From contig JADIIX010000096.1 in the NCBI GenBank assembly GCA_027604505.1, positions 20,443 through 84,442 of the forward strand: a DNA stretch of 64,000 nt. Reading direction: 5' to 3'. The position numbers and the translations under genes were made by a program. How positions within the stretch are numbered: position 1 is the stretch's first letter; every line of letters starts with the position of its first letter. The notes under the pieces were generated by a model. That model had not been told where the DNA came from. It ran no database searches and saw only the letters and a list, made by a program, of their open reading frames with translations. Below are positions 1 to 10,753 of this stretch, piece after piece. The stretch comes from Gonapodya sp. JEL0774. Lineage: Eukaryota > Monoblepharomycota > Monoblepharidomycetes > Monoblepharidales > Gonapodyaceae.

Positions 1-1331
1 AGACGAAGACAAAGGGCAAGATCTCAAAAACAGATGCCACATCCGCAATCAAAAGAAATTCGACTGTATCGCCCCAAAACGTGAATGTGCCAACTATAAA
101 TCATGTGGATGAGGTCGTTGCGGTTCCGGTCCCAGCAGTTGTGTCAGTACCTATTGAATCTAACACCGAATCCACTGGACGCCAGCTCACTCAATTGCAA
201 GCAGTACTACCAACACCCACTAAGGATGTCGGAGAAGTGTCTACCAAGGCCGTTTCGACAGTTGACGAACAGATGACAACTGACAGTATAGTCAGTGCGA
301 TCATAGAGGATCCTGATATCAAAAAGAACTTATATGAGCGAAAACTGATGACTAAAGCGCCCGAACAGGGCACGGCGAATGGTTTCCGGCCGGATACAGC
401 GGGCGACAAAGCGGAGGCTTCCTCAACTGACCTTTACTTGAGAAAACTCGTGAATGGCGCTCGCGAACTCACCAATGGTCACATACTTCGCGAACCTGTG
501 GAGTTCAGTCTACCGGAGCACGCCGTGATTGAATCAAAGTCTGTCGATGGGATCGCACCTGCTGCAGAGGAGCCCAAGGAATCCGTGAAAGCTTTGCATG
601 AGGTCGAAACAACTCGAGAGATTCCGGTCATAGCAAGTAAGTTGGTGATATGAATTAGTGTTTTGCCGAAGCTTGATACATACAACTGATCCCTCGCTTC
701 ACCGGTACTTAGAGAACACCGAGTCACAGTCGCAGAATGACCTTATATCTTCATTTGACATCCGCGTCGGAAAGATTCTGTCAGTATCCCGGCATTTTGT
801 GCACGACGATCTGATGGTGATGAGGATCGACGTTGGTGAATCAGCAGGACCCAGGGAAATATCGGCGGAAGTGGGTCGCAGCCTGGATGAGAGGAAGATT
901 GTGGGGACGAGCGGTCGCTGTGCTGTTGTCTGCAATGTCATCATTGTCAGGTATATACATTTCGCGAGTGCCTTCCGTAAATCTAAGTTTGAACATCGTT
1001 CAACCACAGCCACGAAGAAATTGTGTCGCAAGGCGCCCTGTTGGTGGCAACGTCGCCCATTTCACGACAGCAAGCACGACCCATATTCTCGTTGGTGAGG
1101 CCACCGCCAGCAGCTCCTGGAACCCCCGTGTGGCCGAGAGCTTCGCCCCCCCGCGGGCCCCCTTACACCACGGTCAATCCAACTGAATGGGTGACTGCTC
1201 AGTCCGACTTTGTGGTTCGTCATGATAAAGTTGTCTGCAGGAGAGATTCTTCCGGCACTCTGAGGGAACTGGTCAGCAAGGGGGGAAATTTGGTGGTCAC
1301 CGACGCACGTTGTGTTAACGGAACCCTGTAG
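1..1331 (+). CDS. tRNA-binding domain protein (Arc1/EMAPII-like), 5' partial
   Basis: The reading frame is already open at base 3 and lysine-rich there, so the gene starts outside the window. Exons fit 3-636, 713-950 and 1010-1331 with phase-consistent GT/AG junctions. The first 200 or so residues are low-complexity. After exon 2 starts, the segment SSFDIRVGKILSVSRH, then DDLMVMRIDVGE, then CAVVCNVIIV followed by IVSQGALLVAT, follows the OB-fold tRNA-binding domain seen in Arc1p, EMAPII/AIMP1 and the C-terminus of some methionyl- and tyrosyl-tRNA synthetases. A proline-rich RPP...PGTPVW stretch follows where these domains carry their PP...PGD loop. The likely role is non-specific tRNA binding that aids aminoacylation. 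The domain is divergent, and no catalytic synthetase part is visible, although one could lie upstream. Confidence 0.7.
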
Positions 1332-1498
1332 ATTATTTTGTAGTATCTTTGTTCGACCGTCACGTACGTAATTATTTGTTTTGCAATTACATCACAGGTG
1401 ATGAGGAAACATTGGGCGGTGACGTCACCACTTGCACAACCTTGCTGAATGCACAAACACCACAAAACCAGATTCTTCTTTGGGTCATCTGAAATATC

Positions 1499-2041
1499 AT
1501 GGACCCGTTTATCGCCCCAAAACTTTCCAACGCCCCTCCCGTGGCAAACGAGTCGCTGAGTCCATCCGTCTCAATTCGCTCCGGCGCATATGAGCATCTT
1601 CCCTGTGCTGCACCTGAAGAATCCCACATATCTCACGCTTCTCTAGAGGCACAACATGCCATGCGTGCCGCCGGTGCCGCCGCGGAAGCAGGTCACGCGG
1701 CGGGTGGGGCAGTAATGGAGGTGGGAGTGGCTGCCTACGAGGGGGGCAAAAAGGGGTGTTGAGATTGCGGGAAAGGCGGTGTCGGAAACGGTTGGTGGAC
1801 CATGCCAGGGCATGCTTCGAATCATTGTCGTACTGACGAACAATTAATTTGGAAGTTGGCACCAATCGCCACGACATTGCAATCTAGCATCTCTTCAACT
1901 CTTAAACGAGCAGCCGAAGCTGTGGATGCTATTGACACTGGCAAGGAGTCATCACCGCTGATGGAAATAGATGAAAAAGCGAGCGGGAAGGGCAAGGAAC
2001 CCGAGAGGAGGGACGAAATGGGACCAGATGTTTCAGTTTGA
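1499..2041 (+). CDS. uncertain small gene, Ala/Gly-rich, interrupted reading frame
   Basis: An ATG-led frame (1499-1762) encodes a Ser/Pro-rich start and then an Ala/Gly-rich stretch (AAGAAAEAGHAAGGAV). It stops at 1760-1762. The same frame reopens and runs to 2041, ending in a Lys/Glu-rich tail. Around the stop, a +1 frame would continue the Ala/Gly-rich style (VEIAGKAVSETVGGP). Either an intron I could not place or a frameshift explains this. The composition recalls the senescence/spartin-type Ala/Gly-rich domain, but no motif proves it. It could be a single small gene, a decayed gene or chance ORFs. Confidence 0.25.
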
Positions 2042-2219
2042 TACAAAAGTGGTATTCCCAAGCAGAAACGGGGGCATTCTCGTACAGAGAGTCGGAGCGG
2101 ACAGTACTTTGATTTTGGTATCTGCAATAGTCTACACAAGTCTGGAATATGAAAAAGATTTTTGAGTCTCCATGTGGCGACTGTCCACGCAAAGAATTCA
2201 TCGAAGCAATTGATCTTCA

Positions 2220-4812
2220 TCATACCCGTCGCCTCAGTTGCACCGGACTTCCAGATATCCTTCTCACTCTAACTTTCTGTCCATCTTCCTCTTTGTCCTT
2301 TCCCTGTTGTCCTGGGGGCACCGCATCCCACCAACCTCCACCCACGTAATTGCCCACGTATCCTGCAATCCACCTACCCCACTCGACCCGCTTACTTTGC
2401 CTCTTGCGTCGCACTTCCCCTCGCGGTCCTTGCTCCACCTCCACTGCAGTACCTCCCCACTCCACCCGATACAATCTCCCTCGCCAATCCACAACGCTAC
2501 CTGATACCGCGGCAATATACAAAGGTAGCGAGCTGGCTTCCCTCAAAAGCCATGCGACCGTGAACAGCGGGAAAGATATTGGGGGACCAGATGCGGAGGG
2601 TGGAGATCTTCCCGCAATGTACAACGGTAGCCACTTCACCAATCCTCCTTCACCTGCGTGTCGGAACGACTGATACACCAGCCAATCGCACACGAACCAT
2701 GCCACGGTATGAGCCAGCAAGAAGCATCTGGCCACAAGCCACGAGCCACCAGTCGCAACAAGCACACAGTAAGCAGCGAGCACGCCGAGGGGCATGCATT
2801 CAGTCAAGGGCTCTATTGCCGTTGCGGCGGGTTCAGTGTACTTGCGGACTCGCGCCCACCGTGCCCGGCGGCTCACGTACTGTCGTAATGTCATGCTGCG
2901 GACGCTCTGCAGCGCCAAGTCAGGGGCAATCGCATGGCGGACTCCCTTGTCCCATATTCTCCTCGCAGCGGCATTGTCCTCTGCCAAGTTCCCCGCAAAC
3001 TCACGGACACCAGCCCCATCCGTCTCTGTTTCGAGATCCTCGCGCCAATACGCGTGGGATTTGCCGCACACACAAGATCCAATGCGAATGTGGTTGATAA
3101 GAGTGTAGAATTTGGCATGCGCCGTAGAAAGCCAGACGGTCTCGAGAAGGGAGCCAAGATCACGGCCCGGGTGGCTCGGAACCGGGAGGTGGTGGACAAG
3201 GCCGATGCGGTTTGGGGGGTCAGTATAAGGCGAATCGATGAGGGGGGAGAGACGAGAAGGTGGTGAAGTGAAGAAGGGATGGGGTGAGGACCCGCGAAGT
3301 GGCGGTGTGGGTGAGGCCGCGGAGGTGGAAGAAGTTGAGGAAGGGGAGACCATATCGGAATTGGAAGAAGCCAGGGGGGTATCTATGATATGAGACGCGC
3401 CCGCCTTCAAAAAATTGTCAACCGCTCTTGCGAGGGTGTTGCTGCTTGCGAAATGCACGTTGGAGTCCAGAATCCACAATATAGGGTGTTTTGCAGTGCG
3501 GTAGGGGATGGAGAGGTTACAGACCTTAGGATTGGCACCGAGGGGTTCGTCGCCTGGAGGAGGTGGGGTTTCGGCGGTTTGTCCCATTAGTAACGTTGTT
3601 TCAATGAGGCAAAACATGCTGGGTATGGATCTGTGAACGTCTCCAAACCTTAGCAATTGAGATTCCTAGCTGAATGTGGCTCCTATTCGGATCCAATTCC
3701 CAAGACCACATTCCTGTACTGGCTACGTCAGTGTCCCAGACCACATCTCCATTCTCCAGTGCGCCTCTGACAAGGTACCACTGACATAACTCCGCGTTGA
3801 ACTTCATTTTCGCATGATACACACAAGTTGCCCTTGCATCACGACACTACCGGTCATTTGAACCCCTGTGCCCAACTGACAACCCCACCGTCTGGTCAAC
3901 CAAATAATCAGCTCACCCACCTATGATCAATCTCGCATCCACATCCGGGTACGCTTTCATAAGTTTTTGAATAACAGGAATGACAGGGTCATCCTGTCAA
4001 GAGATTTGAGGAGGTACAACAGAGTATGTGAGGGGCCGGGGAAGAGAGAATCAGTTTCGGCCACACCGAGCCCATTCGACCACACAGTGAACAAAAAATA
4101 ACTTCAGGGGCACAGTATCCCCACCATCTTCCCCTGAAACCACCTCCCTTGCAACTCGGTCCTAGCTCGCTGACTTTCGTAGAAGATCTCGCGGACAACT
4201 CACCTCATCTGCGACACTAAATGCAACTTCAAATTTGTTCCTAGGGTACTCCTGCTTCATGCACGTGGCCAAGTGCAAAAACATCTCCTCGGGATCGTCC
4301 CCTTCCACTCCTTTAAGCGGACGGAGGATTGAGACGCCTGGCAAATCCGACGACGAAATTATGCTGGTGCAAATGGGTTTGGGAGGATTGGCGTAGCGGT
4401 AGTCGCTGTGATATCAATGGTTGGTTTCGCGGTATTCACGTTGGTGAGCAGTCCGAGAGGACGCCGAACAGGCGAAAACGAAGCCAACGGAAACACAGGA
4501 AACAGGAATAGAAAAATAATCAGTAGTGGAGTCATCCATGCCGCTTCGCGGTTTAATCCAACGGATTGGCGCCACTCACATGATGGCAAGCGCGAGGAAA
4601 TTGGCTCCAAACATAACGAAAGCCCAGAACACGATGACTAATCCGATGAGACCCCACGTAACCCATGAGAGTGAGGCATTACCATCGAATGCTGGCCCGG
4701 TTACCGAATGATGCAATGCGTTCAAAGCATGCAGTTGTTCTTCAAGACGCTCAAGCCGCTCAAGGCCCGCCGATCGTACGGCCGTTGCAAGTGCGGCGAG
4801 GGTTGCCGTCAT
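2220..4812 (-). CDS. ceramide glucosyltransferase (glucosylceramide synthase)
   Basis: Four exons (4812-4580, 4405-4204, 3993-3921, 3553-2220) give 613 residues. The enzyme transfers glucose from UDP-glucose to ceramide on the cytosolic face of Golgi/ER membranes. A first membrane segment (WGLIGLVIVFWAFVMFGANF) is followed by VSILRPLKGVE, then DDPVIPVIQKL with DVDARLIIG. NPKVCNLSIPYRTAKH and ILWILDSNV hold the D1 Asp. GLVHHLPV is the D2 region, FAGNLAEDNAAARRIWDKG carries the D3 Asp, and RRARW is the (Q/R)XXRW motif of GT family 21. Hydrophobic segments follow near the C-terminus. The ATG at 4812 was preferred to an upstream GTG. The intron at 3920-3554 (367 nt) is unusually long for this window. 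A Ser/Pro-rich insert separates D1 and D2. Confidence 0.9.
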
Positions 4813-5374
4813 AGCGGTAGACCGAACTGCGATCGAAAGGTACCACGTGCGATGAGTGCTGGGGTCTGTGGAGTTGCTTTGTGGGCTCACACTATTTGCC
4901 AGTCAGCGCACTCAGACTCAGTCAATATATGTTCGTATGTACAAGATTCAGAATGGAAGTAGAATTTACCGCTCTCAAAAGGAAAAGTTCGTCGTGGTTT
5001 AATACAGCTCTTGTCTCCACCAGTCTGCTGACGATATGTATGTTTTGGCAGCTTCAGTCTCCAACTCGTAAGTCATCACGCTTTGAGTGCTCCCCGTCAA
5101 AATTTCCATGTTTGAGGTCACCAAAAGGTTTGAAAAGTTTGAGAGTACATAGATGAGAGGAGGACTGTTGAGGGTACGCAGATTTGGATTGCACCCCCCA
5201 CACGGCGAAACGCGAACCAGCTTTACATAATTCATTCACTCCCCTGGTTGAATCCCCCGCTGGTCAAGTAGTCCATATTCTTGGGACCAATCGCTTCTCC
5301 ATCCTCCATAAGTCTTTCCCCCCGTCCATCTGTGTCTGCAGCCCTTACCCCGGTCCTACCACGTTCTGCACATC
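4813..5374. promoter_or_regulatory. divergent intergenic region between ceramide glucosyltransferase and YANK kinase
   Basis: These 562 bp separate two genes transcribed away from each other and must hold both promoters. I see no coding homology and no strong consensus TATA box. There is a CT-rich stretch near 5320-5370, just before the kinase start. Confidence 0.4.
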
Positions 5375-8099
5375 ATGGGAGGAGCGTGCTGCAAGGAGGA
5401 GTTGATCGACTTCTCTCAAGAAGGTGATTCGGAGACGTAGCAGTACCCACAAAGATATCCGGCTGATGCAATCCGTGTGTCGCTCACGTTCTTGAACGGA
5501 TCTTGCTCAGTCGAGCTCAATCACTTTCACCTCCTGAGGGTCGTAGGCAAGGGAGCCTTCGGCAAGGTGAGCGTAACTTCTTGTGGATCTGGTGCTACTG
5601 CTGGATGCAGCGATGTGATTAGGAATGTCGTGTAAGTGGTACTGGTGCGATGTAACAGATTGACTGCGACGCTGATTGTGGATTCTCTGCCAGAGCACAG
5701 GACCAAAGACGCATAAATGAGAAGGAACACTGCCTTTTTGGGCAGACGATTGAAGATCACATGGATGGATGGGACTGTCTACTCACCCGCTTTCATCTTC
5801 CATCAGGTCCGCATTGTCCAGCATAAACAAAACAAGGAAATATGGGCCCTAAAGTACATTAACAAGGAGCAGTGTATTGCTATGAAGGCTATCGACAACA
5901 TAATCCAGGAGCGGAAAATGTTGGAGGAGATTAACCACCCGTTCATTTGGTAAGCCTAGGATTGAGCCATCTTATCACGCATAAACTATTGCGATGGATA
6001 GCCTTTTGATGGGTGCATGGCAATCCCATCAATTTATGAGAGTGGCTGTTCTCCATTAACGCTCAAATGCCCCGCACTCCCATCAGCAACCTTCGGTATG
6101 CCTTCCAGGATGACGAAAATCTATTCATGGTCATTGACCTCATGCTTGGCGGTGATATGCGGTTTCATTTGGAACGTGTTGGACGTTTCTCCGAGGATGC
6201 GGTGCGCCTGTACATGGCGGAGTGCGCGCTGGCTCTGAGTTATTTGCACAAAGAGAAAAGGATAGTACATAGAGATTTGAAACCCGATAATAGTGAGTTT
6301 GGGAGGATGGGGGACCCAGAGAGCGAAACAACTGAAGGTTCCGACTCCTGATCACACACCAGTCCTTCTCGACGTCGGCGGTCACGCCCATCTGACAGAT
6401 TTCAATATCGCCGTAAAGCTTCGTGATGACCGGCCCCTAACTGCGGTTGCGGGCTCCATGGCCTACATGGCACCAGAAATCTTCGTTGCTTCAGCGGAGA
6501 GGGAGAAAGAAAGGGAGAAGGAACGACAAAAGAGAAAGGAGAAGGAAAGACTGGAGAAGGAGATGAAGGGAGAGACAGTGGAAGGGGATGTGGAAAACAA
6601 GGCAGCAGACGCGGATGGGAAGCTCGACAAAGAAGGCGGTGGAAATGCGAGCACCGACGCAATGAAGGCGAAACCCGAGAAGGAAAAGGAAACTTCAACT
6701 GGTACGCCAAATGAAAAGCGAACCACAGGATACAATGAATCGGTAGACTGGTGGAGTTTGGGAGTGGTGATGTACGAGCTGTTGTTTGAGAAGGTGAGTT
6801 TTGTTCACAATGTGTTCAATTATTCGTTGCGAATATCGTTCGGGTAGCCTAATCTTTCTTGAATCGCAGCGGCCATTTCACGGCAAAACCAATGAGTTGC
6901 TCCAAAAGGCTATCATGCACGACGCACTTGAAATGCCGCCAGAGGCGAGCAAGTTGTCTGCTCAGTGTGTTGATTGCATGAAGGGGGTGGGTTGCAGCAG
7001 TACTGGGCCATTAGAGTTTTTTAAACTGAACCAATCCCATGTGCAACTCAGTTTCTCACCCGAGACATCAGCCAAAGACTCGGATGCAAAGAAGCAGGTG
7101 GGATCGAGGCACTAAAGCAGCACCCGTTCTTTGCTGGATTGGATTGGGGCAAAGTCTTTAAAAAAGAAATTACGCCCGCTTTTGTTCCGGATGTGAGTTT
7201 GCTCCCCCGAAGGTGATTGACCCCATCACTGGCGTGTACTAACAAGCTGCACAAATGAAAAGCCCAACTCCTGTAACTTTGATGCCTCTCACGAGCTCGA
7301 AGAGTTGCTCCTTGAGGATAACCCCCTTCGTGCCAAACCTCGCAAGCACAAGCCACCCACTATCAGCGCGGCAACTGCACCGGCCGATATGGCAGATGCT
7401 GCTGCCAAAAATCCACAACTCATGGCTCAAGTGCACATTACGACGCAGGCTAGTATCGCCCCAGGTGGTCAGCCGACGGACTACGGGTTGTCGAAAGAGA
7501 TGATGGAAATGGAGATGAAGTTCACGGTATTCGACTATAAGAATGCAAAAATTCCGCAAACTGCTATGCCACCATCAATATCCGTGAGTTCAAAAATTTG
7601 TTTTCGTGCATGATTTGAGCAGGATTTCCATTCGATACGTTCTTCTCAGGCCCCAAGTGTGCCCCAATCCCACAGCATGTCCTCCTTAAATGAGCCCGGA
7701 GGAAACGCACGGACCCCTATGGCGGATGCCGGTGTGAAATCACCGTCTCCGGTTCGAATAGGTCTGGAACAGTCCTCTGACCCGAGCGGGGGCGACTCGA
7801 CCGCCTCGCAATCTACGAACAAAGCTGAGGGCGGTGCCGCAGGTAGCCCGGGAATGAGCGGAGTACCTCAATCTGGCCCAAATTCTATCACTAACTTCTT
7901 TGGTTCTATTCGCCGCCGACGGTCATCGAAGGGAGGGGACAAGCCGGCACCTCTCCTCAAGGCCCCAACCGTAGTTGTGTCATCGGACTCGAAGGGAGAT
8001 CTTGTTGTCGGTGTCGGTGAGACAGGTGGAGTGCCCGTCATCCAGGGCAGTGTTGGGGGAGGCTCAAATGCCCGGCAGGGAGCGACTGAAGCGATGTAG
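5375..8099 (+). CDS. YANK/STK32-type AGC serine/threonine kinase
   Basis: Nine exons: 5375-5423, 5511-5566, 5807-5949, 6087-6292, 6363-6793, 6870-6986, 7052-7192, 7263-7583 and 7650-8099, giving 637 residues. The N-terminus MGGACC is a classic myristoylation plus palmitoylation signal, so membrane attachment is likely. Kinase motifs in order are the glycine loop GKGAFGKV, the lysine in ALKYINKEQ, HPFICNLRYAFQDDENLFMV, IVHRDLKPDN, TDFNIAVKL (DFN instead of DFG, typical of YANK kinases), MAPEI and DWWSLGVVMYELL. An HPFF...DW segment and ELEELLLEDNPL follow, as in STK32. About 80 Lys/Glu-rich residues (roughly 193-274) are inserted just after APE. The tail is Ser/Gly-rich. A short downstream exon might extend the C-terminus. 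Substrates are unknown. Confidence 0.9.
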
Positions 8100-8306
8100 G
8101 AAGGTTTCCCTATAGATGCCTTGTAAATCGTCGTAACAATTAAATTGCAGCAAGGTCAGAGTACAACTGTTGCAGGTCAAGAATTTATCGAAATGTCAAT
8201 GGACACGTCGACGGTGAGGGATGTGCACACTCTGCCTTGGCCATGGCACAATGACTCCTGGCTCCCCATCTTCCTTCGTGTCCCCACCACCCCCTCGATC
8301 ATTGTA

Positions 8307-9352
8307 ATGAACTATTTACCATCCGATCGCACTCTTTCCGCAGTCCAAGCAGCAACAGGCGGCGTGTATGGGCTGTTTCTGTTTCCACACCTGTTGGATG
8401 TTGTATTCGTGAACTTTTCGGTGGCTACCGCCAACGATGTGATGGAAATGCTCAGAGTGATATACAGAGGTGAGGATGCATTCTTTTTTTGTCGACGACC
8501 GCTGGAGAAGGTCATCACAACTCCCTTAAAGAACCTGCATTTGAGGCGATCGTCATCGGAGTCGCACCACTCATCCACATTACTGCGGGGTCCGTAAAAG
8601 CCTATCGCCGCAGCATTCGATCGGCAAAACAGTCATCGGCCGTGGACGCGCAGGACTTAGCGGAGAAGGGCTTGGCGGGGCCTGGGGTCGCTGCGCTGAA
8701 CATCGATTCGGCGCAGAACGAAGTCGGAAGTGTATCATTGGCAGACGAAAAGACATGGATGCGAAACGCAGGGTGGTTGCTTGTTATGGCAAAGACAGCG
8801 CATTTTCTCACGATTCGGTGGGTTGTGTCCCTCTCCCACACTGCCCAGAATTCAAGTCAATCTAAGGCGCTTTGTCCGTCTGGCCCAGTTATCTCCCGAT
8901 GGTGTATTGGAAATCGGAAGGGACGGACCTCATATCTTACTCTTATGTGGCTCTCGCCATGTCGCGGTATCAGCTCGCCACTGTCGGATCCTTGGGGCTT
9001 GGTAATTTGAACTGTTGGCCATGGGTATCATTTCTGGGCTAATTGACATTTTAATTATCATCCTTTCGTGGTGTTTTCAGGACTTGCAGGCATGTACCAC
9101 GCCATTTCTGGCGTGCGCATCACATACCGCACTTTTCTCTCGAACAAACAAACCTCCAAGCCCCCTTCTCACAATTATCTTGCGGCAGCTACATCACACA
9201 CACCACCTCTGACTGTTACGCACGCGGTGGGGCTGCTGAGCGTGACGGCGGCGGTGGCGATTCTTGCGGGTTTGTTTGGTGACGTGTACGTGAGTAGTAG
9301 GAAGGAGTTGGACAATTTGTTGGAGTGGACAGTTGGGGGAATGTGGTTGTGA
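8307..9352 (+). CDS. Mcp1-like mitochondrial multi-pass membrane protein
   Basis: Exons 8307-8469, 8532-8817, 8889-9001 and 9081-9352 encode 277 residues. The start chosen, MNYLPSDRTLSAVQAATGG, leads straight into the first membrane helix (GVYGLFLFPHLLDVVFVNF). The order of motifs fits the Mcp1 transmembrane family: ATGGVYGLFLFPHL, IGVAPLIHITAGSVKAYRRS, WMRNAGWLLVMAKTAHFLTIR, then SYSYVALAMSRYQLA and GLAGMYHAISGVRITYR, with conserved His residues in the helices. Yeast Mcp1 is an outer-membrane protein linked to mitochondrial lipid homeostasis and ERMES suppression. The start is only 207 bp after the kinase stop, on the same strand. A longer N-terminus from 8187 is possible. Confidence 0.75.
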
Positions 9353-9453
9353 GGAAGTAGGGATACTACAACTGTGTTAATCCATCGCGTAATGAAATCT
9401 TGTGTTCATCTTTCAGCAAACAACGAAATTATCTAGTCATAGAGTCATATCGT

Positions 9454-10469
9454 TCACATTACACCTTTTTTCGCACTCAATCGTGCTGTTCCTGCTTCAC
9501 GACGACTCCAGCGCCCAGACCTCGCAATCTCGTCAGCCCAGGAACTGTTGTAATCAAAAGTAGGTTCACGACCAAATGCAGCGATGGCAGTTTCGAGGCA
9601 AATGTCAGCTAAATGGGTCCAGGGTGAGGTTCGCATGAAGAGGAGTAGGTGAGGGGCAGGTGCAGTAAATTTGAAAACTCACCCGTCATCCAGTTAACAA
9701 CGTCTTCCTTTAGCATTCCGATGCCTGTGGTGTCCGCTGGGGACGTATGATGTTCATTCCCTTCCCATCTCACATCCACATTGAATGTGTGAACGAGCCT
9801 CCCCTTCCACCAGCTCTGCCACACGCTGTGCTTCCCTTCCTGTGGCTCTAGAAAAGTCCGTAATGGTACCCGCACAACTGCTTGTACCTCGTCGGGGCTC
9901 GCAAGAGGGCGGAAAGACGGATGGACGAGTCCCACAACAGGAGTCACCATGAGATCATCGCGTGCAAGGTGAAGGGGGAGTGTACACAGATGCTCCACTA
10001 GGTGTCGCGACAGAGATATTTCTTCCTCCGCTTCACGGAGTGCTGTGGAGATGAGATTCTCATCCGAATCATCAAGTTTGCCTTTCTTTAGAAAAGATAT
10101 GGTTTGTAAACGGAACCAATCGAGTGCAAACTTGGAGCACAACTACGAACCACCGGGTAAGACCAACGCTCCGCCGTGGAAGCTCATTTTCGCGCTCCTT
10201 TTTGTCAAGATGATTTGAAACTCATCAACTCCCTGGCTGTCGGAGCCTACGCATAGAGGTACCAGTACAGCGCTCCTCCCCGGTTGATGAACTTCAAAGG
10301 GGTCGTGCGCATGCCCGAACTGACGAAGCCTTGTGAGGAGCGGTGTGAGATGCGGAGCGACGAGGGACGATGGAGGTGGAATGGGACTCGATTGTCCTAC
10401 CGACGCATGCGGAGTGCTTGCATGCGATCGTGTGAGAATCTTTGAATGCATTTCACGCGTGGGATCCAT
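9454..10469 (-). CDS. Nudix hydrolase, CoA diphosphatase type (PCD1/NUDT7-8-like)
   Basis: Exons 10469-10151, 10081-9683 and 9608-9454 encode 290 residues. The family hydrolyses CoA and CoA derivatives to 3',5'-ADP and 4'-phosphopantetheine, in peroxisomes or mitochondria. The CoA-diphosphatase signature is present as IILTKRSAKMSFHGGALVLP, leading into GGKLDD. The Nudix helix TALREAEEEISL follows; a serine sits where glycine is usual (EEIGL). The C-terminal DICLETAIAAFGREPTF matches the helix that ends PCD1-type proteins and supports the last intron. The start at 10469 is the first convincing ATG; upstream frame is also open. No PTS1 is seen at the C-terminus (KKGVM). It is convergent with the Mcp1-like gene, 101 bp apart. 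Confidence 0.85.
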
Positions 10470-10753
10470 CAAAGCAGTGGCGATTCTGGTGGATTTGCGA
10501 CTAATTGATTCCAAGTGCGATATGTCCTTCCGACACGCGGAGTCCGCCACCGGTGGTAAGAGCCACTTAAGGAATAAAATCGACGCAATCCTGAAACGAG
10601 TGGCGTCTTCCTTTCTGAATCTTCTTTTCCCGTTGGCCACAACGCGGATGCCGGTGTCGGTCGTCGGATTATGAATCGCATGCCCTCACCGATCACGGCA
10701 AAATCGGCCGGCTCACTCATCCGAAAGGAACACAGAAACACAATCCAGAGGAC
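10470..10753. promoter_or_regulatory. short divergent promoter region (Nudix / NmrA-like)
   Basis: These 284 bp separate the starts of two genes read in opposite directions, so both promoters must overlap or abut here. Part of it is open in frame with the Nudix gene, so a longer Nudix N-terminus would shrink it. No specific operator motif was recognised. Confidence 0.35.

Noticed and set aside
3601-3822. An extra coding exon inside the ceramide glucosyltransferase intron
   Set aside because: The 73-codon frame has no match to the family; joining exon 3 straight to 3553 gives the expected IIG...LGANPKV continuity.
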